Made by a program: the position numbers and the translations under genes. DNA of 64,000 bases from Chrysoperla carnea (taxonomy: Eukaryota > Arthropoda > Insecta > Neuroptera > Chrysopidae): positions 103,038,368-103,102,367 of the forward strand of contig NC_058337.1 in the NCBI RefSeq assembly GCF_905475395.1, read 5' to 3'. How positions within the stretch are numbered: the stretch's first letter is position 1; every line of letters begins with the position of its first letter. Positions 1-15,100 of this stretch are shown one piece after another. The notes under the pieces are model-generated. The model was given only the letters and a program-made list of their open reading frames with translations, was not told the DNA's origin and did no database searches.

Positions 1-660
1 TATTGATTACAATCGGATGTTGGTTATCATTTATGTACTGATGCAGAGGCGTAGCATGAGATGCCAAAATGAATAGCCTTCAATTTTTTATTATAAAAAT
101 TTAAGCTTTACAAGAGAATATTGACTTGAATATAATATTATCTATGTTTCTTGAATTTTTCTAAGATTTTCTGATGATCAGTAAATGAACGTAATCATAG
201 AGTTAAACCAAAAAAACCCTAGATCTGTGCTACCTCAACCCCATTAAAGATATGGCCAACTTGTGGAGAAAGCAATCACAGGGAAAAACTATTAATTTTT
301 CCTCAAAAAATTTAGATACTGTTCACGCTAATTATCTACTCCAAATTATCTTAACGTGAGACTCAGGCTAAACACACGATAGTGTCCGTATATCCTTACC
401 GAACAAGTTATTACTTTAAAACTATCTTTTTCAGTTAACTGAATTAAATAGTAACTAGACTTGTGCGTATTTTGTACATTTAGTAAAAAAGTACCCTAAA
501 CTATGACTGAGAAAATATTAAACCGTCCTGTGAAAGTCTCATAGAATTTTGATTAGCCGTTCAAAATTAGCCTGAACAAACACGCATTTCAATTTTATTA
601 ATATAGATTTTGATTATAATTTTTAAAAAAAAATTTATAGAGACAAATGATGAAACATAC
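1..660 (-). other. Zir last intron (partial), no feature seen
   Basis: This is intron downstream of exon 9, beginning at the GTATGT donor at 660. I looked for the expected DHR-2 C-terminus (a helix resembling LxxNExLI followed by EYQEEL) on the minus strand and did not find it, so the final exon lies left of the window. Confidence 0.7.
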
Positions 661-3163
661 CTGAATATATCTTTTAATTCGTCAACTTTATCATCTGGAT
701 ATAAATTCGACAATGTTGGATCTAAAAACACAGACGCATAAGCTAATGGACCAGCATTCACTTGTACACAAACACTGCCTTGTAAACGTAATTGTAATTT
801 TTTGATATCAGTCGGTTCATTAAACACTACATCTTCTAATTCACTAACACGTTGGGTCATCTCATCAATAGCTACTTCTATCGGTGATAACTCTTCGGAA
901 CGACGCTCACACACACTAATCCGTTTCTTAACATATGGAAATGAATATTGTGTTGTTAATATCGTTCGACGTTTCCATTGTTCTTCGGGTGTACCATGCG
1001 CTCTACTACCATCTCTCGTAAATGGTGTTTCATACATAAAACATGAAATATCATGATTTAATTCGAATTCCGTTTGTCTTTGAGTTTTATTCACGTTATT
1101 AAAATATGGTACAACATGTGTAACTTGAATATATCCATATTGTTTTAAATCTAAATCATTTGCGTTAATCGGTAACGAATTTTGTATGATTTTAATATGA
1201 TTCGAACCATATTTTAAGCTATATTGATTTTGTAAACGTTCTGAGATTTCACTTAAAGTTGTAACTTTTGGTTCTTTATAAATATACTCAATTCCATCCA
1301 TTTCTTCAAAATAATTCTGTGAATAGAATGCAACGCGATAAAATCGTCCTAATAATCGTTTACCAGATTTCATTACATCGATTATTTTATTATAATTCTT
1401 TGCTAAATTTGTGTACGCATGTGCTAATTGATTATAATCATGTTTTCGCTCGTAAATTGGTATAATTAATCGATACAGATCACCTAATAATTCGTATCGT
1501 TCACTTTGTTCGACATAATGCACACACTGTTCGAGTTGTTCGAGTAAAAGATATTCGTTGTATTGGACTGTATCTTGAATTCCATCATCTAATTTTAACG
1601 ATCTTTCATCTTTATCAATATTCGAAGAAATTTTATTAAAATTATCAGCTCCCCATTCATTTAAATTTTTTAATTTTAAATATTCTGCCATTAATGCTGC
1701 AATATGGAGTTGACACATAGCAGCTTCTGAGTAATTTCCATCATGTAAATGATTTTTGGTCATTGTTTCCAACCACGTTCGTCGTAATTCTGGTGTTGAA
1801 GCATAAGAATTTGCTAAACTATGTTGTAAATCCACCAACATTTCTGGATCATAATGATGTTCTCGCATTTGTAACGTCGCCATTAGAACAGTTCGTATAC
1901 GTTTTGTTAAATCTTTAACCTCTAATGGAAAATTTGTACCTTTCATTGCCTTATCACTCAACGCGTAGGAGTTGATTAAACTTAAACTTTCTTGAAAGCG
2001 CGCATTATTTAAATCATTAAACAATTGTATATTTCCAATTATTTGCGAAACTGAGATAATAACTTGTAAATGTACTCGAGTTAAACTATTTTGATTCATA
2101 TATTGAAAATTACTACGCATTAATAAATATAAAATCGCACACGCTTCTTGTCGAATTAATTGTATTCGACTATTACATAATCGTAAGATCTCATAACATA
2201 AATGTCCACATAATTGTGTGACCATGGCATTATTGTTCCCGAACAAAACTATCGAATAAACATTGATAAACGCACGCAACGATGCGAAAACATTCTTTAA
2301 TAACAGCTCAGAAGATTCTAATTGTAAATAAAGTAAATAAATATCGAAAATTTTATGCATAAGAATATTATCACCATCGGCTTCTAGCAATTTTTTATTA
2401 AAATTCATCGAATATAAACCGATACAATCTAGAACGACTAAACCACATTCCGTTGATAAATTTCCATCAAGTTTTGATTCGTATATTTTCTTCTTCTCAT
2501 TTTCTTGTTTTATTAAGTTGTTATCTTCACCATCAGAACCACGTGGAGTGGTTAATGTAGATGAAAGCGTTTGATTGAATTCCGTTGCCGGATTCATTCT
2601 TGCTGGTAATGTGTGTGCTTTTAATTTTTTACTCTGATCAACATTAGATTGTTGATTCGTTGATTGTAAGTCATTTGATACGCCAGTTGAAGGTTGATGT
2701 TTACCTTGGTATTTAAAACAATATAAACATTTCTCTAATAAAATAAAAAAGTTAAACAGATCCAAATCAGATGCATGTTGCCACCAAGTTATTAATTGAT
2801 CATCTCCAATATATTTTAATATAAATAATACACATATTAATAAATCCTTGATTTCTGTTATATGTAGATGATCGTTACGATGATGTAATTGTGTTTGTGA
2901 TGTAATTATACTGATTGATCGATTATGTTTATTTATTTTGTAGTTATTTAATAATAATTCTGTGTTATTATTTGCTGGTATTATATCATTTGAATCGGTA
3001 TTATTATTGTTATGTTGTTCTTCATCAACATTAGCAATATTTCGTATAATTGTTGTTTCTTGTGATATTGTGGATGTCCCATCACCATAACCTCCTCCTC
3101 CACCGCCAGACATTGTTGAAACGTCTGAATCTAATGACATGGATGAATTACCATTTATTAACG
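661..3163 (-). CDS. Zir: Zir exon 9 (linker and most of DHR-2)
   Basis: A 2,503-base exon, the largest in the window. The acceptor TTTCCAG lies just upstream of 3163; the Met at 3140 is internal. After a Gly- and Asn-rich linker it encodes TEIKDLLICVLFILKYI, WLETMTKNHLHDGNYSEAAM, HAYTNLAKNY and VAFYSQNYFEEMDG, then VSVC-type strands and LSNLYPDDKVDELKDIF. These are the core of DHR-2, the catalytic exchange domain (from about residue 1800). The exon stops at TTCAG|GTATGT (donor 660), not at the stop codon at 567, because the residues after 661 cease to resemble the family. Confidence 0.95.
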
Positions 3164-6100
3164 CTGGAAAAAAATTAATAATTATTAGCGATAAATAATA
3201 AATGATACATGCAATATTCAGGCTGGATCATTTTATTCCATTTTGACAAATGTCTTACAGAGCTAGTTGGATATAGAAGAATATTTCAAACAAAAGTTAA
3301 CTTTAATGTAAGAAATGAGCTCGATCATCATGAAAAACAAGTAATAACAAAGAAACTGATAGCTCTTATAATATATGTAATCCTCTTATATGGACAGTTG
3401 GCATAGGACAGAATGTCCCAGCTTTACGGTGCCGACAATATATTATTCTTTCTATCCTTCGAGAGACGTTGACAAAAAAACGCATGCATGTCAGCTTGAA
3501 AATTCTCTAAAATAGCAGTAGCAGATGCGCAAAACAGACTTAGTCACTCGGAGGATAGAGAACATGATACACTATCTGTCTCATTTTGGCGGAACAGCTT
3601 CCACTTAAGGGCCATCTATAAATTACGCCACACTAATTTTACGATTTTTAAACCCACCCCCTCCTCCTTATGAAAGGTAGTTACATTTTTGAAGCTCCAC
3701 CTCCTTGGCGTGATTTCACATATTTTATAATTTAATAGAAATAATTTCATATATTTGAACATTTTTCACAATTTTTTTCCACAAACATTCAATGACCAGT
3801 CGTAAGCTTTTAACTAAGAGGAGGGCTGATCCCTACGCTAGCCCTACACTGCTTTGGTACTGAATAATTTTGCTTGCTTTCATTATTCGGGGCGAGGTCT
3901 GAGTGGATAGGTATTTATAACAAATGTATCGTTTTAAAAAGCATTTTCCTCCTTCTTTACTATGTTCATGTCTTCAAATCTTAAAAAAAGACATTTAGTA
4001 CTTACTCTGTCCAGCAATAGCTGCAAAATATTGTGAATCGCGTAAGTGATGTATCGGTGATGCCGTTGTTGATGTACTATGCTGATCTATATATAACGTA
4101 AATCGATTCGATCGTACATTATGATGTGGTGTACAACGTGTGTCAGTTGTCGAAGACGATGAATATTTATTTAAATAATTCATACTGTTCGATGTTGTTG
4201 CTGCTTTATTTGTACACGAATTTGTATTAGTTTTACATGTGGTTGTATCAATATAAATCCGATGTAAATGTTCAAAAACAATATTTAAAAATGGTACATA
4301 TAACATTGCAATACGTGATAATTGCCCTTTTGATTGATATCGATCATCAAACTCATGTTTTGCTAATAGATCACGTAATGTAATTATAGCGAGCTTACGT
4401 ATTTGTGAATTCATTTCATCATTTAATATCGTACGTATTTCTTTTAAAAGTACACCTAAAACAAGAATATTAAATCAAAAATACGTGAATCCACAAAAAA
4501 AAAGAACAATCAAGGATTTTGATATAAATGTTGCGGGGGTGTGTAAAATTAATCATAAATGAAAGATGTTTTTATGACATTAGCTCGTCGCTATTAATGT
4601 CGTCTCATTTGTGAATTCTTCCAAATTGTTGCAAGATATTTCTCGATAATATTCACACATATTTGCTCTCAAGGTGCTTGTCTAACATCTTGTCATCTAC
4701 AAAAATTTCCATATCATAGTCAAGAAGCTTAAAATCAATGAATATTCAATTTTATGCTCCCCGCGCAATTAAAAACTTTCCAGGTCATCTGAAGGAGAAA
4801 TCTTCCACTGTGAAATATTTTTTAGAGGAAAACGTTCTGCAGTAACTGTTGGCCTTTGATCTATAAATCATTATTCCCACGAAATTCTATTTTTTCCTAC
4901 TATTTTCCAATAATTCTATACTTTTTTTTAACTTAAAGACGTTATGTTAAGATAAGAAGATTAAGTCTATTTGTGCGTTTTATTATAGTTAGGTTAGAAT
5001 GGTTGTCCTGGGGTGGGACACGATTAGACCATAGGGTTCATTTTGATACCAAAAAAGTGTTGCTCAACCCTGACTACTGCTCCATGAACCATTCGGAGCT
5101 GTTTAAGAACAGCAGCAGTGCTTTGACGTCAACGAACCTCTAGTCAGAAATGTCAAAGAAAGGCTGGATCAAGTGAGTCACTCTCTCATCTCCTCATGGT
5201 AAGAGCTGGACAGTGACATATAAGATGAGACATCGTTTCTTTCTCCTCCCCACTATGATAACTCCTGTAATAGTCGTGATACACTGTCAAAGCGTGCCTA
5301 CTGCCTAGCTAGTGTCTTGTAATAGCCGCAAAAATTTTGCTAATAGAGGCACTTGGAATCGATATTTATATCTTCGGAATGCTTACGATTGTACTCAGAC
5401 CATCTGTCTTGTAGTACCACAAGTACGTCCCCCCCCCCCATCTAAGATTGGCTTTTTAAAGATATTCTCTAACACCCGGATGCCTATTGATATTTGTTCC
5501 CAGCAGCATTGTGCCATTTCCAGCAAGCTCTTCGGCTTCACAAATTCCTAAAATATCCCTATGTCCCGGTACCCATACCAGGTTTACATTCATTTATTCC
5601 GCCAGCTCATTTGAGGACCTGCGTTATATTATGGTTTACACAATTTTTGTTAAAAAAACTTTTTTTATATCTTCCTCCGGTATTACAATCAAAAAATTTA
5701 TTTTTAGTCGCCACTTTCCAAGATATTGATATCAAAATCTATGGTTATGCTATAATTTTTTTTTTGTAAAAGTTAATATTACTTGAACTTACCAACTAAA
5801 TAATGATGTTTACAATATTCATTTGATAAATAATATTCATTTAATATGTTACTTGTTGTGTCCGAACTTGTACTTGCAGCTGCTGCGGATTTTGGACTTA
5901 AACGTGTATTTAATTGTACAGGTAAATTTAATATGATGTAATGTTCATGTGAACATATTATTTGAATTAATTTAAATTTATATTCGTTTAATGTCCGTTT
6001 TATTTGATAGTTGTTACTTGTACTTGTTATATTGTTGTTATCAATGTTATTAAATTTATCAATATATAAATTTATTAATTTAAATACTTGTCCACGATCC

Positions 6101-9100
6101 ATAAACGATAAACATTTCTATAAAAAAAATTTATAACAATTAAGTATAATTATAGAATATTTGCAAAGAATATAAAATCCCAGAAATTTTGTATGAAAAA
6201 TACAGAATATTTCCAAAGATACTTGACAAGAGTTCAAAATATTTGACAAGAATACATAATCCCAGAAATTTAGCATGAAAATGTGTACAATGGCTTTAGT
6301 TAAATGAACTGCCACAGAGTCTTCACTACTCTTTTCTCTTCCTAATAGTAAACTTGGCAATAAACTTGTGAACTTAGAAATTGTTTTAATTGTTAAGATA
6401 AAAAGAACAAATAGACACAAATCGTAGAGTTTAGGAAATTCTGACGACAATTTAAAAATAGTCGCAGATAAGGCTGAATGGATCTCGTTATTCTTTTAGA
6501 TAAAAACAAATCCAATTGCCCTCAAAAAAACTTTTTGCTTATTATATTACCTGGCGCATTCCAGGAGGGATAATGGATACCTTAATTTTCTCCTAGCATT
6601 ATAATGTAAAGGATGAGGTTACTTACTTTTAAAAAAATCGCTAAACTTGTATTTAATTCATATGTTTCGTGAGGCATTTCTTTATATTTACTTGTAATAT
6701 ATGGAACTAATACTTGTAATAATGTTTCAATTTTTTCAATATATTCTTTACTGAATCTTTCATGTCGGTGCATCTAAAAAACATAAAAAAATTAAATAAT
6801 AAAGATTTTTTAATTAGAGTGAAAAAAAGACCATTTTTTATGGCACGACCAGGTACTGAGATATTATTGTACCCTAATTTTGTAGAAACAAAAATTCAAA
6901 CTCATTGAAGTGGAAATTTTATTATTCAAGACCTGGAAAAGAATGTATGAAAAGTTGTTTTTTTCTGTTTACTATCAAATTAGATCCCGTTATAAAACTG
7001 CATCTGCATCATTTCAGAAGAAACAAAAGCAATCGGCACAACAGGGTGAACTTGTGAGGCATGTACATAGAATGAAAGTTAGTGGCTTTAGCACTAAGTA
7101 AAATGGAACTGTTTTTGTTCTAATTATTATCAATTTTGTTCAATATTCTTATCTTAATCGTTTATTTGTTAAAACATATAATTTTAGTTTAAAATTTTAA
7201 CAGAAAATATTAATAATAACCCAGCATCCGATCGTGTCATATGAAACTAATGTATAAAAAAAAAATTAAACTCACTTTAATACGCCCAGTTGTTAATAAA
7301 TACTGTGCCATACTTTTAATAATAATATCAAAAAAGAACGATGAATGTTTCATAAATTTATTAATTGTTAAAAAATCTGTATTATTTGGATGTAAAATTG
7401 TTGGTAAATGTTTAATCAATTCAAAATGTATTTGTTGTTTAATATGATTACTATTATTTGTTGTATTTATAATAAATACATATTTAATATACGATTGTAC
7501 AATATCCGCACGTCCCGCATCATATAACATATGTATTAAATTAATTAATACACGTATAATATTTAATGATATATCATTTGATTGATTATTGATTGGTATT
7601 GATTGTTGTGATGTTATTAATAATATATTTAATAGATGATTTAATATTGTTGGTAAGAATTTTATTAACGTACGTAATTGTATTGCATGTAATGCTTTTA
7701 ATATTTTACATAATTCTGTTTCATTTAATGAAATTATTTGTGATGATTTATTTAATTGTTGATCGCCATCATTGTTATCATCTTCTAATACTGGTGATTG
7801 TTGTTGAATAAATAAACGTTCGGATTGTATAAATAAATTATATAAATGTTGATCGATTGTGTTGATTGATGATATTAAGTTGAAATTTACTGTGAATATT
7901 GATCGTTGATTATCGATCCATGTTATATCAGGACCTGCATTTCCTTTGCCTGCAACAATTTTAAATTATGTATGATAACTAGTCGACTCGTGAGGAATTC
8001 CAGAGCGGTCTAAAAATGACTATGGGGTAAATCAGGGAATTTGATAAGAATATAAGTCAGGGACGGCCGAAAGGCCTGAGTTGGATAATAACGTCAACGT
8101 CACATCTTCTTCAGCTTCAGTTTGCTTGAATTCTCAATTTTCCAATATTATTTGTCATACTTTCACTCACGAATTTCAGACAATATCTCAGTTTTTTAAG
8201 ATTTTTGGTCAGTAAACTTGAAAAATTACAAAAAATCAAAATTACAAGTATTTCAGGCCCTAGAATTGCGAAAATCGAATTCATGTAATTAGATAATCAT
8301 TTTTTAAGATATTACCTGAAACCTTTCCAAGAAATTATCAAATAAATCCAATTTTTGTATTTTTTGGGTCAAGATTACCTTATGAATTACGTGTTATCAA
8401 AATTGTAAATAAAAAAAAATTGATTTTTTACAATTTTCTTAAGGAATACATCCCGGTTTTTAAAAAAAAATTCCGGAATTGATAAAACTGGGTGTTTAGA
8501 GTAACTTTGATCCAAAAAATACCGCCCGATGTCTTAAAGTCTTTTATTTTGAAGAGATTTTCAGTAATATTTAATTGAAATGAAATTTTCATTGTGATGC
8601 ACTTTTAAGCCAAAAAGATCGTGTTTTTTACTTATGAAAACCCGAACCAAAAAGAAGGGTATTGTAAGTTTGACTGGTATGAGTGTCTGTAGCACCAAGG
8701 CGCCTTAACGGATAAATCGATTTTGATTTGTTTGTTTGAAAGGCAATTTAATGGAGACTGTTTTAGCTATATTTGAATTGCGAGTTTACGGTTCAGTACC
8801 TGAAACCTTTGTCGGAGTTTTATTTTAAATTTTGTTAATTGTACTTGTTATATCATAAATTCGTGACAATACTTTCAAGGGAATGTTTACGAAATTTTAC
8901 AATTAAAACAAAACAAAACTACAATTAAAGTAAAAAAAATAATTACCTAATCCAAGCGGTTGTATTGATAAATATCCTGATGGTAAATGTGTTGCAACTG
9001 GCACACATTGTATATCAAAATTTAATTTACCCTTACACAACAATGGTATCCATGCATAACCAATACAATTTTCAACAATACAATTATTTGTCATTGTTGA

Positions 9101-12100
9101 CGATGAACTATTTGATGAAATCGATGAAGCCGTTGATAGTTTTTTATTAATATCACATGAAACATGACAAAATGTAAATAATAGGTGATGTTGGGATGTG
9201 ATGTTTATTGGTAATTGTATTTTAATTTCATCATACCACGATGGTGTTGTATTATGATGAAGTACCGTACAATATGTTTTATTTATAAATATACTTTTAT
9301 TATTTGAATATTGTTTATAAATACATGCGATTGATTTAGCTTTGTTTAAATCATCCGTGGCACGTAATTCTACCGAGCACACAATATTACGTGCACGAGC
9401 AAACACTTTTTGTGTATCGAATAATAATTGTTGTGGGTATACGTAGAGGTTATTGATAAAAGTTGTATATGGATTTAGATCCTGTTCGTTATTTAATAAA
9501 TATTCATTAAATTCACATATCTCGAAAGTTGGCGGATTTTCTGGTGGAATTGGATACGGTTTAATCGGTATTAAATTTGTTGATAATACATTTACGGTTG
9601 GTAACGTTTCACTGATTGTTATTTTTAACGTACCCGGGATAATAGTTAATTTATTCAATTTATCACTTTTACGATATTCCGCTAATATTTTCAACATATC
9701 TTCATCGGTTAAACGTTGATATTCTTGACGATATATTGCTGGAAATTCACTTGTTGCATCTAATTCATGGCTGTACATTTTAAATAAAGGTCGTGCACTC
9801 CATGCAAATGGCTGACGATATTGTTTCGTCCTTTGGCAGTATTGTTTAATTATTTTATGTAATTTAGCAGTCGATTTATGGGAATTATATTTTATATATG
9901 GCTCACACGTTTGTGTTATGTTACCCTGTAATATTTTATCGATTCGTATAACTAAATAAATTTCTGAATGTGCGTTTGTCAAACTTAAAATACATTGGTT
10001 TGGAAATCGTATCCATTGCGGATCGATATATTTCTTATAATCGATAATATTTAAACTTTCACTGTCTTCCTCGCTGATATTTTGTAATAGTGTACGAGAA
10101 TATTCATCGTTAATATCAAAATAAAAGTTTTCGGTTAATTTTTTATTATTTCGTGCATCGAATAAGCATAAACTTGTAAAATATGGTTCGATTTGATTAT
10201 ATTGTTCACAACCACCTTCTTGTGCAGTATTATTGCCATCTATCGATGGTGTCTGTAATTTGAATTGTATATTCTCACATTTGACGAAAATCCGTTGCCC
10301 AAATTGTTCTTTATAAGGTTCTATCGAAGTTGATTGTGTTGTTGATTCGGTTAATGTTGAAGATTTTATTTGTTGAGCAACGGGGTAATAAATATGAAAT
10401 AATTGTTTACGTGAATGTCGTCTAGCATGTGCTATTGAAAGCTCTGTTTCTCGTGCATATTTTATTAATTGTGGATTCATACTTTGTTCTAAACTTTTTA
10501 GTGTGCCGTATTCAAGAGATGTGTTGTTTGTTGATGTAGGACTTGAAGATGCGGATGTTGTTGTATTGTTTTGAACGTTTGTTGATTTAGTTGTCGAATT
10601 AGAACGTTCTAACGATGATGAACGTTTCTCTTCTTGTAATTTGTTTTGTTGTAATACTGTACTCAATTTATTGATCCAATCTTTATATTCAATTTCATTG
10701 TCAGCAGCTAAACTGTACGATTTATGTCCTGCAGTCATGCGTAGTTCAAAACAAAAACGTCCTTTTTTTACATTCTGTAATTAATACGTGAGATATATTA
10801 ATTTGTTGGGGCCAAATAGATTTTTTTCTTACAAAAGATGAAATAATTAAAAAATATTGACATACGCTTCAAGCGCCTGAATTCTTTTCTAAGCATAAGT
10901 CTCACATTGACCTCATGAGAAATCAAATAGTTGATTATAGAATTCATGATTAAGTCTCAGGACTACTCCAAAAGTATTCAAATTTTAAGGTTAATACCAG
11001 AATCTGGAGAGAGCCTACCTGATAATCCCATTTCAAAGGAAAAATTGGATGATCGTAATGCTTATAAAAAGAATTTAGAAAGGCATTTTTGAGGAATTTA
11101 TTTACTAGACAGCATCATATGTATTACGGTAGTGTGCAATAAGAATGAGAAAGGCTATCTTTCAATCTTAATCTCTGCCATGATGTAGAGAGAGAGAAAG
11201 GCAGATATTGACAGCAAACGCAGTTTATCGTTTTTTTGTGGGGCAAGTTATTTTTTCTCTAGGCGCATAGACCAGTAATTTAATATTTAACTTTATGTTA
11301 TTATTAATATTTCGTTGATTTATGATTATCTCTCCTAATCTTTTGTAAGACCAAAGTGAATAAATACAAACAAATATACTTACTGTAATAACTTCTGTAC
11401 AAAAATCCATAACAATAGTAACTTTAGCATCACCCTTTTTCTCATCTTTATACAATTCTAAAATATATGTACCATCAACTTCTTGTCGAAGATAACAATA
11501 ACGTTTTTTAAATGATTTCGAGCCAATATTCGGGAACATTCGATCTGTATTATTTATATCGGGACCTTTCATTAGATATCCTTGTTTCGTAATTCTTGTA
11601 TTCTTTAAATTTGTTTCGTTCTCATCTGCTGTCATTTTATCTATGTCGGTATCGATTTCATAAATATCGGCGCTATATTCTTCTAATTTAATTCTATGAA
11701 AATAAATTATTCATTATTAAACTTTGGAATTAGAACCGTAAAAAAATTGAAATTAGAACCGTATACCTTCGACTTTAAATCAAACAATGACAATTATGTG
11801 AATAACATAAACCGATATTTAGGCTGAAAAAGCCATTAGTTACAACGATACGCTTCGGTTAATTATTAGGACTAGAAGGTATATAGTTCAATTCCTGTTT
11901 ATTTTAAAAATAAACTTTGGAAACAACGCAACCGCGACAAGATATGGCAATATTATTATTATCTTAAATATTTTTTTAACCCATCAATATTAAATCGACG
12001 CGAGAAATCGCTCTATGTATGTGGTTTTGAACTAAGAACGATATCTCAAGAACTGTGTGTCTTATCAAATGAATCCAATTTTTTTATTTTTGGAGTTAAA

Positions 12101-15100
12101 TTACCTTATGTGTTGGGTTTTATTTAAAATTGGAGAAACCAAATTTTTTTCGATTTTAAAAAATCCGAAAAAATTATGAATCTTTTTGCCGGATTTTAAT
12201 AAAACTCGGTATAAAGAACATTTGTCTCAAAGAATTAACAAAGAAAAACGTTCATTTCAAGATTAATCGGATATTTTCTAAGATGTTGGTCTGAAATCTC
12301 TCTTCGTATGGGATTTTGGACTATGGACGATATCTCAGAAACTGCGCACTGATAAATATCGCATCTCAGTTGCGTGTGTCTCAAAATTTACCTTCAAACT
12401 TACTTGGGTAAATCAATAAAAGTCGTTGAATATTGATGATACTTATAATGTATTAAATTCCAATTGGATGTGTAACTTTGTATACACATTTTAGTGAACA
12501 AATTACAATCGTTAATATCACTGGTATTAGGTATGATGGGTATTAGGGTACGATAACGTCTTGGTAGAACCACTTGTGAAACATCATCAGACGGATACAA
12601 TAATAGTTCACGATGTGTATCATTTTGTATGACAGTCTTATTTTTTAATATGTAGTTCTCGAAATCTATTGGTTCTATTAATTGTGTTTTATTCTGTAAA
12701 CAAAAAATTAAATTATTACACTATGTTATAAAGAGAAAAATTTGTTTTTTTGTAACTCAAAAACTACTGAAAAAAATTTTTCACCAATATAAAGCTACAT
12801 TATTAGCGAGTAACATGGGCTGTATTCTGGGACTACAGATATTTTTCTTATTCCTCTGTACCCAGGTGTGAAAAATGAAATTGGGGAAAATTAACAGGTA
12901 GAATATATACCTATAACATATCCAAATTTTAAATCGATAGAAAAAAAGGTATAATCGCAGTAATTGATATTCAATTGTAGGTTAGGTTAGGTTAGGCTCG
13001 AGTGGCTGTCCTGGGGTGGTACACACTTAGACCATAGGGTCCGTTGTGATACCGAAAAAGGGTTGGCCCATTCCCGGCTACTACTCCATGAACCATTTGG
13101 AGCTGTTTAAGAACAGCAGGAGAGCTTTGACGTCGACGAACTCCAGGTCGGAGAGGTCGTCAAAGAGAGGCTGGCTCAAGTAAGTTCATCTCTTCATGAC
13201 AAGAGCTGGGCATTTGGAAAGATGAGACATTGTCTCCTCCTCCTCACCACTGTGACAGTTCCTGCAGTAATCGTGATACACTGCCAGGCCCAGGCAAATT
13301 CAATTGTAACTTTAACCCTTCTTAAATGGAAAACCGTTTTTCTTTACAAATTTTTTTTGTCCATCAACAAATATTTAACAGTATTCTTAAAAAAATTATC
13401 AAGTTTCACTCCCTACTACGTAATTAGACACATTAAGGGTTGCCATATTCAAACATTCTCTCTTGTAAAATATACTTAATGAATTTATCTTCAAACAGAG
13501 AAAAAATGTAAAAATTCAAAGTAAAAAAGCGACATAATAAAAATTCCGGAAATTATTAGATAAAAATAAATAATAATGTACATTAGCGTTATCTAAAATG
13601 TACACAAATAGAAAAAGTACAAACGCACAAAATAAAGGAAATTTTAGTAATGTAAAAAATTATCATACTTAGATAGTTTGAAAAATTTAAGTAGGAATTC
13701 ATATAAGAATTCTTTAAATATTCTGCATATACTTACTGAATTCTTTAAATATCCTGCATATACTGTTTGCATTTGTTAAAATTGTTAATTTACAGTCAAT
13801 ATATTAAGTAATTATGCTATACTTCATACATCAGCAAACAAAATCAAAAGAGGTTGCAAAATCATAGCTTGGGTCAAAATATGTACCCGAAAAATTTAGT
13901 TCTTTTGAACTAATTTATTTGAATTCGTCAAATAAAATTGAAAATCGATGCAAAAAAAAATTCAGTGCAGAGAATCAAACGTATTTCAAACAAATGTTTC
14001 TAAATAAGATATGTGGTTTTGCGGGTAGAATAAACAAGTTCTATTTAATTTTTAATATCAAATATAAGGATAGAGTTTATTTTATAGTAATTTTAAATCT
14101 CAACTTTGTTTTTAAGGTTCCGTAGCCAAATAACGCAACCCTCATAATTTATTCCAAATATAATAGCCTCTTATTACCTGCTTTGCTCATCACGCATTTG
14201 TATTGGGAAAAGTAGTCAGCAGGGTTAGGAAATATTTCAGCAGGTGTTGAATAAATGGATGGATATTAAGCATAGATAAAATAATAGTAATATTAAGAAG
14301 CCATAATAGAATGAAACAAATCTGTTCCAATAAATGAAAGAACTTAATGTCACTGCTATTTTTTAATCCCCGAACCAAAACGATTGGTGTTGTAAGTTTG
14401 ATTGCTATGTATGGGTGTCAGTCTTTCTGTCTGTTACTGGCATCGTAGCTCTTAAACGAATAAAGCGATTTTAATTTTGTTTGTTTTTGTTTTTAAAGGT
14501 AATTGAATGGAAAGTGTTCTTAGCTATATTTCAAGTGCGAGTTTAGGGATTCGTATCCGAAACAGCTAAAAAGAGGATATGATCTTCAAAATCGGTTCAA
14601 TTTGGAGAAGGCAATATTGAAAAAAAATAATTTAATGGAGACTGTTCTTATTTATGTTTTATGTGCCTGATTAGGGTTCCGTACCCGAAAAATTTGTCGG
14701 AGGTTTTTTAAATTTTGTAAATTTCACTTGTTTTAAGATTTAACCCAGCTTATGACTGCCATATTGACTGCTTAGCGTCATCAGTGATTTTCCCAACAGT
14801 GAAAATTAGAGATCAAATTTTTTAATTTTCAAAACGTGTGAGGTATCGTAGTCATCTTTAAAGAAAAACAGGTAAGTCATTTATTGTTTAAAATAAACCC
14901 AAAAAACAAAATTTCCAAGCCAAAAAGTTAATTTTTTTACTTTGATCAAAAAATTTGTTACTAACGGTACAAATTTAGTGACCAGTGCACTAAAAATTTA
15001 TTACCAGTTTATGAAATTGCTACTTAAAGATATTACACGACTCCTGAATGTCCTTAAAATGAACTGGCGGAACAAATGATTGTAACACTGGTATGAGTAC

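Noticed and set aside
567-660. Continuation of the Zir frame past 661 to a stop at 567
   Set aside because: A consensus GTATGT donor follows 661 and the residues beyond it are low-complexity and unlike DHR-2.
802-1056. Plus-strand frames opposite Zir exon 9, and similar frames opposite CWC15 and Patronin exons
   Set aside because: They are antisense shadows of strongly coding exons and have no family resemblance.
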